Of a stretch of 45,388 bases of DNA, positions 28,322 to 36,110 are shown one piece after another; the stretch's first letter is position 1, and each line of letters begins with the position of its first letter. The notes beneath the pieces were generated by a model that ran no database searches, was not told the DNA's origin, and was given only the letters and a program-made list of their open reading frames with translations. The translations under genes and the position numbers were made by a program. Location of the stretch: positions 1 to 45,388 of the forward strand of contig NZ_SOFS01000035.1 of the NCBI RefSeq assembly GCF_004402235.1, given 5' to 3'. Origin of the DNA: Cryobacterium glucosi (GTDB taxonomy: Bacteria; Actinomycetota; Actinomycetes; Actinomycetales; Microbacteriaceae).

Positions 28322-29410
28322 TCAGGGGATCAGGATCACCTTGCCGAGGGCGCTGCGCGACTCCGCGAGCCGCATCGCGGCCGCGGCCTCGACGAGCGGG
28401 AACCGTGCGGCGATCTGCGGGGTGACGATGCCGCGCTCGACGAGGTCGAGGACCGCGGTGAGGTCCTCCCTGTGGTGCCTGCGATAGGCGGTCGGCGTGA
28501 CCCGGTGCCCGGCCCAGAAGTCGTAGAACAGGGCGCGGTGGCCGCCCGGCAGGGTGTTCCAGAGGGTGAGCCGGGCGAGCAGCCCGATGAAGAGCGGCAG
28601 GAGGGACCCGGTGTCCTTGAGGGCCGAGGCGATGCCGTACGAGACCAGGGTGCCTCCGCGAGCAAGCAGGCTCTTCGAGATCCGGGCGCTCGCGAGGCCG
28701 AGGTGGTCGAAGGCGGCGTGGACACCGCTGGGGGCGAGCTCGCGGACGCGGGCGGCGAGGTCCGGGTCCGAGTAGTCGACCGGCTCGACCCCGAGGCCGC
28801 GGAGGGCCTCATGGTGCCGGGGAGCGGCCGTTCCGATCACCCGGATTCCCGCGTGGCGGGCGAGCTGCACGAGAATCGTGCCGACTCCGCCGCTCGCCCC
28901 GTGCACGAGGATGGTCTGGCCGCTCTCGACACGCGCCTTCCGGTGCAGCATCTGCCAGGCGGTGATCCCGTTGACGATGACAGACTCGATGATCGCCGGA
29001 TCGAGCCCGGCTGGCACCGGCACGAGGTCGGCGGCGGGCACGAGCGCTTCGCTCGCCCAGCCGCCGGTCTTGGTCGCTGCGGCGACACGCCCGCCGATGA
29101 GAGCGGAATCGACGCCCGGGCCGACGGCCTCGACGACGCCGACGAGGTCGTAGCCGGGAACGAACGGGAACGCGGGCTGGCCGGGGTAGCGCCCGCGACG
29201 CATCGACTGTTCGGCGAACGAGATGCCGCTCGCCTCGACGCGCACCCGGGCCTGGCCCCGGGACGGTGCCGGCAGCATCCGCCGCCGGATCTGGAAGCCG
29301 TCCGGTTCGACCACGCCGGGCATCACGATCTCGGTGGTGAGCGTGGGGGAGGCGTTCGGTGTAGCGGTGGCCGTCGCGGGTGTCATTGCGGGCTGGATGT
29401 TGTTCGTCAT
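28322..29410 (-). CDS. Zinc-independent MDR-family NAD(P)H:quinone oxidoreductase-like protein
   Basis: The 362-residue product belongs to the medium-chain dehydrogenase superfamily, quinone oxidoreductase branch. It has an N-terminal GroES-like domain with GISFAEQSMRRGRYP and FPFVPGYDLVGVVEAVG, and a Rossmann domain with HGASGGVGTILVQLARHAG for NAD(P)H. The zinc-binding cysteines of alcohol dehydrogenases are absent. The first 27 residues (ATATATPNASPT) are low-complexity; a later start cannot be excluded, but AGGAG sits correctly before the ATG at 29410. It follows a TetR gene on the same strand, and its upstream region carries a palindrome related to that at the TetR promoter. A role in detoxifying quinones or aldehydes is inferred. 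Confidence 0.88.
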   Translation of the reverse strand: MTNNIQPAMTPATATATPNASPTLTTEIVMPGVVEPDGFQIRRRMLPAPSRGQARVRVEASGISFAEQSMRRGRYPGQPAFPFVPGYDLVGVVEAVGPGVDSALIGGRVAAATKTGGWASEALVPAADLVPVPAGLDPAIIESVIVNGITAWQMLHRKARVESGQTILVHGASGGVGTILVQLARHAGIRVIGTAAPRHHEALRGLGVEPVDYSDPDLAARVRELAPSGVHAAFDHLGLASARISKSLLARGGTLVSYGIASALKDTGSLLPLFIGLLARLTLWNTLPGGHRALFYDFWAGHRVTPTAYRRHHREDLTAVLDLVERGIVTPQIAARFPLVEAAAAMRLAESRSALGKVILIP

Positions 29411-29420
29411 GGTGTTCTCC

Positions 29421-29450
29421 TGGTGTTGGTGTTGGTGTTGGTGTTGGTGT
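29421..29450 (-). repeat. Five hexamer repeats in the 5' region of the oxidoreductase gene
   Basis: TTGGTG is repeated in tandem (first copy CTGGTG), that is CACCAA on the sense strand. The tract lies between the upstream operator and the ATG at 29410, and touches the ribosome-binding site AGGAG (29418-29422). Copy-number change would alter the leader without touching the protein. Confidence 0.85.
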
Positions 29451-29471
29451 CGTGTCGGAAACGGAAAGTGG

Positions 29472-29487
29472 GTGACTGATCACTCAC
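29472..29487. promoter_or_regulatory. Candidate TetR operator upstream of the oxidoreductase
   Basis: GTGACTGATCACTCAC is a palindrome with one central C/C pair on each side: GTGA-C-TGATCA-C-TCAC. The same build, GTGA-C-TGTACA-C-TCAC, occurs at 30126-30141 in front of the tetR gene itself. The matching halves and the position between tetR and its downstream gene suggest that this TetR binds both. Confidence 0.6.
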
Positions 29488-29560
29488 TGATGGCGAGAAT
29501 GAACGATGCGAGAGTGACGAATGCTGGGTCGGGCTGCGGGGCCCGGTGAGGGGGAGCGCG

Positions 29561-30121
29561 TCAGGGGTGGCGGATGCCGGCCGTGAGCAGGCGCGCCCAC
29601 TCGGCCGGTACCTCGTCGAGTCCGGTGGTGACGATGAGGTGGCAGAGCTGGCCGTAGGCGACGAAGCGCTGCACCGCTTCGTCCGATGCCCCCGAGCGTG
29701 AGCGGACCAGAGTCGTGATCGATTCGATGCCCCGCCGGAGCGCCGCACCGATCTCGGGAACGGTGGCGGCGGACTGCGCATGCACCTGGAGCATCAGGAG
29801 CGACCTGTCGGCGATGAGGTCGGCGTATGCGCCGCCCATCGCGGAGAGGATGCCGTCGGGGCTCCGGTCGACGCCGGTGTCCGCCCCGCGGGAAAGGGCG
29901 GCCCCCGCACGATCGAAGCATTCGTCCAGTGCGGCGACGAAGAGCGCCTCCTTGTTCGGGAACAGTTTGGAGACGTAGGCGGGGGAGATCCTGGCGTGTT
30001 CGGCGATCGCCGCGATCGGCGTGCCGAGGTACCCGGTCCGCGCGAACACCTCGATCGCGCTGTCGATCACGATCGATCGGCGCGCTTCGGCGGTGGACAG
30101 GCGAACGGTGGGGGCTGGCAT
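29561..30121 (-). CDS. TetR/AcrR family regulator 1
   Basis: The 186-residue product has an N-terminal helix-turn-helix domain (about 10-58) with the TetR pattern AIEVFARTGYLGTPIAAIAEHARIS and YVSKLFPNKEALF, and a ligand-binding C-terminal domain with no recognisable ligand signature. The frame is open to 30205, but the ATG at 30121 is the better start: TACAGT ends seven bases before it, and the operator palindrome covers this region. It probably represses itself and the oxidoreductase gene 150 bases downstream. It is divergent from a second TetR gene with 123 bases between starts. Confidence 0.9.
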   Translation of the reverse strand: MPAPTVRLSTAEARRSIVIDSAIEVFARTGYLGTPIAAIAEHARISPAYVSKLFPNKEALFVAALDECFDRAGAALSRGADTGVDRSPDGILSAMGGAYADLIADRSLLMLQVHAQSAATVPEIGAALRRGIESITTLVRSRSGASDEAVQRFVAYGQLCHLIVTTGLDEVPAEWARLLTAGIRHP

Positions 30122-30123
30122 GT

Positions 30124-30143
30124 GAGTGACTGTACACTCACTC
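30124..30143. promoter_or_regulatory. Operator overlapping the tetR1 promoter
   Basis: GAGTGACTGTACACTCACTC is palindromic at nine of ten pair positions. The -10-like TACAGT (minus strand, 30134-30129) lies inside it, seven bases from the tetR1 ATG. Binding would block the polymerase directly, so autorepression is likely. Confidence 0.65.
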
Positions 30144-30212
30144 TCGGGGAGTGTGCAAGCAGTTTCCGGAAGCCGACGGCTGTTCACGAGAAATTCGCCG
30201 GGCATCCGCTTG

Positions 30213-30238
30213 TGAGTGAGCGCTCACTCATCTAAGCT
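30213..30238 (+). promoter_or_regulatory. Operator and leaderless promoter of tetR2
   Basis: TGAGTGAGCGCTCACTCA (30213-30230) is a perfect 18-bp palindrome. Two bases later TAAGCT (30233-30238) forms the -10, followed by six G residues and the ATG at 30245. The palindrome therefore fills the spacer and -35 area. Its half site GAGTGA matches the half site at tetR1. Confidence 0.7.
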
Positions 30239-30244
30239 GGGGGG

Positions 30245-30910
30245 ATGTCAGCCAAGCCGCCCCGTGCCAAGCCGCTGCCGGTCGAGGACCGGAGGGCGAT
30301 GCTCATCGAAGCGACCCTTCCGTTGCTGCTCGAGCACGGGAACGCCGTCACGACCCGGCAGATCGCCGACAGGGCCGGTATTGCGGAGGGCACCATTTTC
30401 CGGGCCTTCGACAGCAAGGACGACCTGATCGATGCCGTCGTCGCCCGGCAGGTCGACCCCGAACCGTTCCGGCGCCGGCTGCGCGGCATCGACACCACCC
30501 TGCCCCTCGAGCAACGCATCACCGCGATCGTCGCCCTGATGCGGGACCGGTTCACGACGGTGTTCAGCCTGATGTCCGTGATCGGCCACCGCGGCCCGCA
30601 CCCCGGCGACGACTCTCGACGGGAATTCGTCGAGATCATCGCGCGGATCCTCGCGCCGGACCTCGACCGGCTCACGGTGTCCGCCGAGCGTGCGGCCCAG
30701 GTCATCCGGATGCTGACCCTGGCCGCGTCGGTCCCTCACGTCCGTAACGGGCCCGAGTTCGACGACGCCGAGATCGCCGCCCTGATCCTGCACGGGATCG
30801 ACGGATCCCCCGCGCCCGGCCCGACGGCGCCCGGCTCACCACTCGTCGACACCACCCTCCCGGCCCCCGCGCCGGCCACAGACGCCACCCTGATCCCCGC
30901 TTTGCCCTAG
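30245..30910 (+). CDS. TetR/AcrR family regulator 2 of the ABC exporter operon
   Basis: The 221-residue product has the TetR helix-turn-helix at about 18-62 (VTTRQIADRAGIAEGTIFRAFDSKDDL) and a helical sensor domain. The last 35 residues are Pro/Ala/Thr-rich and probably disordered, which is unusual for TetR proteins. It is the first gene of an operon with two ABC exporter subunits, starting nine bases upstream of them. It most likely represses its own operon through the 18-bp palindrome and is released by a substrate of the exporter. The inducer is unknown. Confidence 0.9.
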   Translation: MSAKPPRAKPLPVEDRRAMLIEATLPLLLEHGNAVTTRQIADRAGIAEGTIFRAFDSKDDLIDAVVARQVDPEPFRRRLRGIDTTLPLEQRITAIVALMRDRFTTVFSLMSVIGHRGPHPGDDSRREFVEIIARILAPDLDRLTVSAERAAQVIRMLTLAASVPHVRNGPEFDDAEIAALILHGIDGSPAPGPTAPGSPLVDTTLPAPAPATDATLIPALP

Positions 30911-30918
30911 GAGAACCG

Positions 30919-32652
30919 ATGCTCTGGAAATTACTCGTGAAGTACTTACGGCCATACTGGCGGCTGTTGACGGCGGTGGTGGTGTTCCAGCTCGCGCAGT
31001 CGATCGCTTCGCTGTACCTGCCGACGCTCAACGCCGACATCATCGACCAGGGCGTCGCCACCGGTGACACCGGCTACATCCTCCGCACCGGCGGGCTGAT
31101 GCTGCTGATCACCCTGGCGCAGATCATCTGTTCGATCATCGCCGTCTACTTCGGCGCGAAGTCGGCCATGGCCCTGGGCCGCGACCTGCGCGGCGCGGTC
31201 TTCACCCGGGTCGGCGAGTTCTCCGAGCAGGAGGTGACCCGGTTCGGCGCCGCGTCGCTGATCACCCGCTCCACGAACGACGTGCAGCAGGTGCAGATGC
31301 TCGTGCTGATGACCTCGACCCTGATGGTTTCCGCCCCGATCCTTTCCATCGGCGGCGTGATCATGGCCATTCGCCAGGACGTGCAGCTGTCCTGGCTGAT
31401 CGCCGTGAGCGTTCCGGTCCTCCTCATCGCCGTCGGGCTCATCATCGTGCGGATGATTCCCCTGTTCCGCACGATGCAGGTCAAGATCGACACCGTCAAC
31501 CGGGTCCTCCGGGAACAGCTCACCGGCATACGGGTCATTCGCGCCTTCGTGCGCGAGGACCGGGAGACGGCCCGCTTCGCGGTCGCCAACGAGGACGTCA
31601 CCGACGTTGCACTTCGCGCCGGCCGCCTGATGGCGCTGATGTTCCCGATCGTGATGCTCGTGCTGAACGTGTCGAGCGTCGCCGTGATCTGGTTCGGCGC
31701 CTTCCGGATCCAGGACGGCTCGATGCAGGTCGGTACCCTGATCGCGTTCCTCAGCTACCTGATGCAGATCCTGATGGCCGTCATGATGGCGACCTTCATG
31801 GCCGTGATGATCCCGAGGGCGACCGTCTCCGCCGACCGCATCGGCGAGGTGCTCGCCACCCCGTCGAGCGTGCGCCCGCCGCAGAACCCGGTCAACGCCA
31901 CCGTCGGCCACGGCGAGCTCGAACTGCTCGACGTGGGCTTCGAATACCCCGGCGCCGCGCAGCCCGTGCTCAGCAACGTGAGCTTCCTCGCCCGTTCCGG
32001 CGAGACGACCGCGATCATCGGCAGCACCGGCTCCGGAAAGACCACCCTGATCAACCTGATCCCACGGCTCTTCGACACGACGAGCGGCACCGTGCTCGTC
32101 GACGGCGTCGGTGTGCGCGAGCTCAACCCCGACCTGCTCTGGGGTCACATCGGCCTCGTGCCGCAGAAGCCCTACCTGTTCTCCGGCACCGTGCGCAGCA
32201 ACCTGCTCTACGGCAAGCCTGACGCGACCGAAGCCGAACTCTGGCAGGCGCTCACGATCGCGCAGGCGAAGGACTTCGTCGAGGAGATGCCAGAAGGCCT
32301 CGACGCGCCCATCTCCCAGGGCGGCACCAACGTCTCCGGCGGGCAGCGGCAACGGCTCGCGATCGCGCGGGCCCTGGTCAAACGGCCGGAGATCTACATC
32401 TTCGACGACTCCTTCTCCGCGCTCGACCTCGCAACGGATGCCCGGCTCCGGGCGGCGCTCAAGGTCGGCACCGACGGGGCCACGATGATCATCGTCGCCC
32501 AGCGGGTGTCGACGATCATCGACGCCGACCAGATCCTCGTTCTCGAGGACGGCCGGATCGTCGGACGGGGCACCCACGAGGAGCTCCTCGACACCAACAC
32601 GACCTACCAGGAAATCGTGTCTTCACAGCTCACAGCGGAGGAAGCAGCATGA
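30919..32652 (+). CDS. Heterodimeric ABC multidrug exporter, subunit with degenerate site
   Basis: The 577-residue half-transporter has six membrane helices (to about 310) and a C-terminal nucleotide-binding domain. Walker A is GSTGSGKT at 368-375, the signature is canonical VSGGQ at 472-476, but the catalytic Glu after Walker B is Asp (FDDS, D497) and the H-loop His is Gln (VAQRVS, Q528). This is the pattern of the degenerate partner in heterodimers such as TM287/288 and BmrCD. Export of lipophilic compounds or lipids is inferred from the family. GGAGAACCG precedes the ATG; the stop overlaps the next gene (ATGA). Confidence 0.93.
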   Translation: MLWKLLVKYLRPYWRLLTAVVVFQLAQSIASLYLPTLNADIIDQGVATGDTGYILRTGGLMLLITLAQIICSIIAVYFGAKSAMALGRDLRGAVFTRVGEFSEQEVTRFGAASLITRSTNDVQQVQMLVLMTSTLMVSAPILSIGGVIMAIRQDVQLSWLIAVSVPVLLIAVGLIIVRMIPLFRTMQVKIDTVNRVLREQLTGIRVIRAFVREDRETARFAVANEDVTDVALRAGRLMALMFPIVMLVLNVSSVAVIWFGAFRIQDGSMQVGTLIAFLSYLMQILMAVMMATFMAVMIPRATVSADRIGEVLATPSSVRPPQNPVNATVGHGELELLDVGFEYPGAAQPVLSNVSFLARSGETTAIIGSTGSGKTTLINLIPRLFDTTSGTVLVDGVGVRELNPDLLWGHIGLVPQKPYLFSGTVRSNLLYGKPDATEAELWQALTIAQAKDFVEEMPEGLDAPISQGGTNVSGGQRQRLAIARALVKRPEIYIFDDSFSALDLATDARLRAALKVGTDGATMIIVAQRVSTIIDADQILVLEDGRIVGRGTHEELLDTNTTYQEIVSSQLTAEEAA

Positions 32653-34637
32653 GCGAGTCAACCGAACGCCCCGCGGCGGCAGCACCGGCCCGCGGGCCAG
32701 GCGGACGCGGTCCCGGCGGCGGCCACGGCCCGATGGGCGGAATGAGCATGCCCGTGGAGAAGGCCATGAATTTCGGCCCCTCCGCCAAGCGCCTGATGGG
32801 CAAGCTCCGGCCGGAACGGCTCTGGCTCCTGGTCGTCGTCGTGCTCGCCGTGATCAGCGTCACCTTTTCCGTGATCGGCCCGCGCCTCCTCGGCCAGGGC
32901 ACCAACCTGATCTTCGCGGGCATCGTCTCGAAGGCGCTCCCGGCCGGGGTCACCCAGGACCAGGTCATCGCGGGCCTCCGCGCCTCCGGCGACACCGGCA
33001 AGGCCGACCTGTTGAGCGGCATGACCCTGACCCCGGGCCTCGGCATCGACTTCGCCGCGCTCTCCACCGTTCTGCTCTGGGCGATGATCCTCTACGTGCT
33101 GTCCTCGGCGTTCAGCTGGATCCAGGCCTACGTGCTCAACGGCGTCGTACAGCGCACGGTGTTCCGCCTCCGCGCGGAGATCGAAGCGAAGATCAACCGG
33201 CTTCCGCTCAAGTACTTCGACACCGTTCAGCGCGGCGAGCTGCTCAGCCGCGTGACGAACGACGTCGACAACGTCTCGCAGAGCCTGCAGCAGTCGATGA
33301 GCCAGATCGTCACGTCTTTGCTGACCGTGGTCGGCGTCATCGTGATGATGTTCCTGCTCTCGCCGCTCCTGGCCCTGATCGCCCTCGTCACGATCCCGCT
33401 CACCCTCGTGACGACGATGCTGATCGCGAAGCGCTCGCAGAAGCTCTTCGTCGGCCAGTGGACCAACACCGGCGAGCTCAACGGCCAGATCGAGGAGACG
33501 TTCACCGGCCACGCCCTCGTCAAGGTGTTCGGACGCCAGAAGGAGGTCGAGGAGCGCTTCGCGGCCAAGAACGAGGAACTCTACGTCGCGAGCTTCGGCG
33601 CCCAGTTCATCAGCGGCCTGATCATGCCAGCGATGACGTTCATCGGCAACCTCGTCTACGTCGGCATCGCCGTCGTCGGCGGGCTGCAGGTCGCCTCCGG
33701 CGCCATGCAGCTCGGTGACGTGCAGGCCTTCATCCAGTACTCGCGCCAGTTCACCCAGCCGCTCGCGCAGCTCGGGTCGATGGCCAACCTGCTGCAGTCC
33801 GGCGTCGCATCCGCTGAGCGCGTCTTCAGCCTGCTCGACGCCGAAGAGCAGAGCGCAGACCCCGAGCCCGCTGAGAGCCCGACGGACAACCACGGCCGGC
33901 TCACCTTCGAGGACGTGTCGTTCAGCTACTCGGCAGACCAGCCGCTCATCGAGCACATCAACCTCGTCGCGGAACCGGGCCAGACGGTCGCGATCGTCGG
34001 TCCGACCGGGGCGGGCAAGACGACCCTGGTCAACCTGATGATGCGCTTCTACGAGCTGGACTCCGGCCGGATCACCCTCGACGGCATCGACATCGCGAAG
34101 ATGACCAGGGACGACCTGCGCGGCAGGATGGGCATGGTCCTGCAGGACACCTGGCTGTTCGGCGGCACGATCCGGGAGAACATCGCCTACGGCCGTCCGG
34201 ACGCTTCGGAGGAGGACATCCAGGCCGCCGCGCGCGCCACCTACGTCGACCGGTTCGTGCACTCGCTGCCGGACGGCTACGACACGGTGCTCGACGACGA
34301 GGGCGGCAACGTCAGCGCCGGTGAGAAGCAGTTGCTGACGATCGCACGGGCGTTCCTCGCGAAGCCGAGCGTGCTGATCCTCGACGAGGCGACGAGCTCC
34401 GTCGACACCCGCACCGAGGTGCTCGTGCAGAAGGCGATGAGCGCGCTCCGCGCCGACCGCACGAGCTTCGTGATCGCGCACCGGCTCTCCACGATCCGCG
34501 ACGCCGACCTCATCCTCGTGATGGAGTCCGGCCGGATCGTCGAGCTCGGCACGCACGAGGAACTGCTGCTCGCCGGGGGCGCGTACTTCGCCCTCTACAA
34601 CTCCCAGTTCGCCGCTCCCGTCACCGACGAGGTCTAG
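32649..34637 (+). CDS. Heterodimeric ABC multidrug exporter, catalytic subunit
   Basis: The 662-residue partner has a Gly/Pro-rich cytoplasmic N-terminus of about 45 residues, six membrane helices, and a nucleotide-binding domain with Walker A GPTGAGKT at 451-458, Walker B LILDE with catalytic E580, and H-loop His611. Its own signature is altered (VSAGE at 555-559 instead of SGGQ). Combined with subunit one, the dimer has one consensus ATP site and one degenerate site, a self-consistent match between the two proteins. Helices 1 and 2 are separated by a longer loop (about 85-130) facing outward. It overlaps the upstream gene by four bases. Confidence 0.94.
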   Translation: MSESTERPAAAAPARGPGGRGPGGGHGPMGGMSMPVEKAMNFGPSAKRLMGKLRPERLWLLVVVVLAVISVTFSVIGPRLLGQGTNLIFAGIVSKALPAGVTQDQVIAGLRASGDTGKADLLSGMTLTPGLGIDFAALSTVLLWAMILYVLSSAFSWIQAYVLNGVVQRTVFRLRAEIEAKINRLPLKYFDTVQRGELLSRVTNDVDNVSQSLQQSMSQIVTSLLTVVGVIVMMFLLSPLLALIALVTIPLTLVTTMLIAKRSQKLFVGQWTNTGELNGQIEETFTGHALVKVFGRQKEVEERFAAKNEELYVASFGAQFISGLIMPAMTFIGNLVYVGIAVVGGLQVASGAMQLGDVQAFIQYSRQFTQPLAQLGSMANLLQSGVASAERVFSLLDAEEQSADPEPAESPTDNHGRLTFEDVSFSYSADQPLIEHINLVAEPGQTVAIVGPTGAGKTTLVNLMMRFYELDSGRITLDGIDIAKMTRDDLRGRMGMVLQDTWLFGGTIRENIAYGRPDASEEDIQAAARATYVDRFVHSLPDGYDTVLDDEGGNVSAGEKQLLTIARAFLAKPSVLILDEATSSVDTRTEVLVQKAMSALRADRTSFVIAHRLSTIRDADLILVMESGRIVELGTHEELLLAGGAYFALYNSQFAAPVTDEV

Positions 34638-34641
34638 GCAG

Positions 34642-35001
34642 ATGCCCGAAGGACGGTTTCCCCGGTCGGTCTACGGACACGGCCGGGAACCGGACCCCCG
34701 GTTCAGCCTCGCCAACGAGCGCACCTTCCTCGCCTGGATCCGCACCTCGCTCGCCCTCCTCGCGGTCGGCGTCGCCCTCGAGGTGCTCGAGCTGCCGATC
34801 CGGGGGGACTTCCGGGTCGCCTCGGCCGTCGTCTTCCTGGTGCTCGGGCTGCTGGCTCCCGTGCACGCGTGGCTGAACTGGAGCCGGATCGAACGCGCCC
34901 TCCGCGAGGACCGGCCACTGCCGGCCCCAGCGCTGTCCGGTGTTCTCGCCGTCGGAATCGTCGTGGGCGGGCTGCTGATCTTCGCGGGCTTGTTTCTGTG
35001 A
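34642..35001 (+). CDS. DUF202 (YidH-like) membrane protein
   Basis: The 119-residue product has the DUF202 opening PRFSLANERTFLAWIRTSLALLAVGVAL followed by three membrane helices (about 32-50, 58-78, 98-118). DUF202 is also found as the membrane domain of VTC polyphosphate polymerases; the role of stand-alone proteins is unknown. It starts four bases after the ABC exporter stop and may be part of that operon. A second DUF202 gene follows, as with yidH-yidG in E. coli. Confidence 0.85.
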   Translation: MPEGRFPRSVYGHGREPDPRFSLANERTFLAWIRTSLALLAVGVALEVLELPIRGDFRVASAVVFLVLGLLAPVHAWLNWSRIERALREDRPLPAPALSGVLAVGIVVGGLLIFAGLFL

Positions 35002-35002
35002 A

Positions 35003-35110
35003 GCGATGCAGCCCCGTGAAGCGGCGCAGTCCTGTGAAGGGGCGCAGCCCTCTGACGGGGCGCAGTCCTGTGAAGGGGCGCAGCCCTCTGACGGGGCGCA
35101 GTCTCGTGAA
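35003..35110 (+). repeat. Six copies of an 18-bp tandem repeat between two DUF202 genes
   Basis: Units GGGGCGCAGTCCTGTGAA and GGGGCGCAGCCCTCTGAC alternate; the two outer units are more diverged. The array starts one base after the DUF202 stop. In the frame of that gene every unit ends in TGA, so the array presents a series of in-frame stops, and the gene's own CTGTGAA end looks like the tail of a unit. The other two plus frames are open; the frame from ATG 35006 would code 49 residues ending at 35155. Confidence 0.9.
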
Positions 35111-35133
35111 CAGCGGTCAGTTCCGGTGAGCGG

Positions 35134-35511
35134 ATGCCGGCGGGCGGGGTCGTGACGGAGGTACCGGAGGGCGCCGAGCATCCGTTCGATCCCGGACTGC
35201 AACCCGAACGGACCCTGCTGGCGTGGCAGCGCACGGTGCTCGCGCTCGCCGTCGCCGTGGCGGCCGGGGTGCGGTTCGCGGCACCGCTCGTGGGGGTCGT
35301 GGCCGTGTTCTTCGGCGCGGCCGGGCTCGCGCTCGCCCTTGCCGCGTACATCGGCGTGCGCTACCGCTACCGGCGAGTGCACGCCGAGTTGCGGGACTCC
35401 GCAACGCTCGCCTCCCGTGGTGCGTGGCCGTTCGCGGCGCTCGCCGCCGCGACCTGTGCGCTCGGCCTGCTCGCCGTGCTGTGCGTCGTGGGACGGGTCG
35501 TCACGGCGTGA
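35134..35511 (+). CDS. Second DUF202 membrane protein
   Basis: The 125-residue product carries a divergent DUF202 pattern, DPGLQPERTLLAWQRTVLALAVAVA, with three membrane helices (about 32-48, 50-72, 98-120). It is in the same frame as the first DUF202 gene, with the 18-bp repeat array between. ATG 35134 and GTG 35152 are both possible starts; GTG has a G-rich sequence two to eight bases upstream. YidG-like partner of the upstream gene; function unknown. It converges on the dksA-like gene with 30 bases between stops. Confidence 0.82.
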   Translation: MPAGGVVTEVPEGAEHPFDPGLQPERTLLAWQRTVLALAVAVAAGVRFAAPLVGVVAVFFGAAGLALALAAYIGVRYRYRRVHAELRDSATLASRGAWPFAALAAATCALGLLAVLCVVGRVVTA

Positions 35512-35541
35512 CGAACGCCGGGGGTTTCTTCGCCGGTGCTG

Positions 35542-35931
35542 TTATCGCGCTCCGGCCTCGATCTCGCGGGCGCAGTCGATGCAGAGTTCCGCGGCAGGAC
35601 GGGCCTCGAGCCGTTCGCGGCTGATCAGCTCACCGCGGCGCACGCACAGGCCATAGGTGCCCTCGTGGATCCGGGCGAGCGCACGGTCGATCGCTGCGGA
35701 CTTCGCGACGAGTTCACTGTGCACGCCCGACATCCGGGACCACTCCATCGTGAGCGTCGGGCCGTCGGGGTCGTGCTCGTCGTCGTCGGTTCCGCTGTTG
35801 CGGGCGTCGAGCACCCCGGAGAGGGTCTCGTCCATGCGGCCCTTGGCCAGGAATGCGTCGTGGCGTTCTTCGAGGAGAAGACGCTCGAAGCGACGGAGTT
35901 CTGCGGCGGTGAAGTTGGCGTGGGTGCGCAT
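35542..35931 (-). CDS. Small DksA/TraR family protein with incomplete zinc finger
   Basis: The 129-residue product has a helical N-terminal half and the DksA/TraR pattern IDRALARIHEGTYGLCVRRGELISRERL then PAAELCIDCA. The usual four zinc ligands are C-x2-C ... C-x2-C; here the first pair is C-V-R-R, so only three cysteines remain. Family members bind the secondary channel of RNA polymerase. The coiled-coil tip acidic residues are represented by DDDEHDPDG. The start at 35931 follows AAAGGA six bases upstream; a TATTCT -10 candidate is seen on the minus strand around 35987-35992. The long open frame to 36912 is a shadow. Confidence 0.82.
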   Translation of the reverse strand: MRTHANFTAAELRRFERLLLEERHDAFLAKGRMDETLSGVLDARNSGTDDDEHDPDGPTLTMEWSRMSGVHSELVAKSAAIDRALARIHEGTYGLCVRRGELISRERLEARPAAELCIDCAREIEAGAR

Positions 35932-36110
35932 GGTTGGTCCTTTCGCGCTGAGGCCACCCGTGGAACGGGCAGCCAGAATGTTCTGACGAGAATACGCCCG
36001 GCATTCCGGGCTGTCTCGGGGCTTGCGCATTGGTGCACAACGTGCTCGAACCGGCGCCGGGGGAGGGCGGATGGAGTGGCCGATGGAGTGGCGGGGGGGA
36101 ACCGCGACCC

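Noticed and set aside
35003..35110. CRISPR-like array
   Set aside because: The 18-bp units are contiguous with no spacers and no cas genes are nearby; it is a minisatellite.
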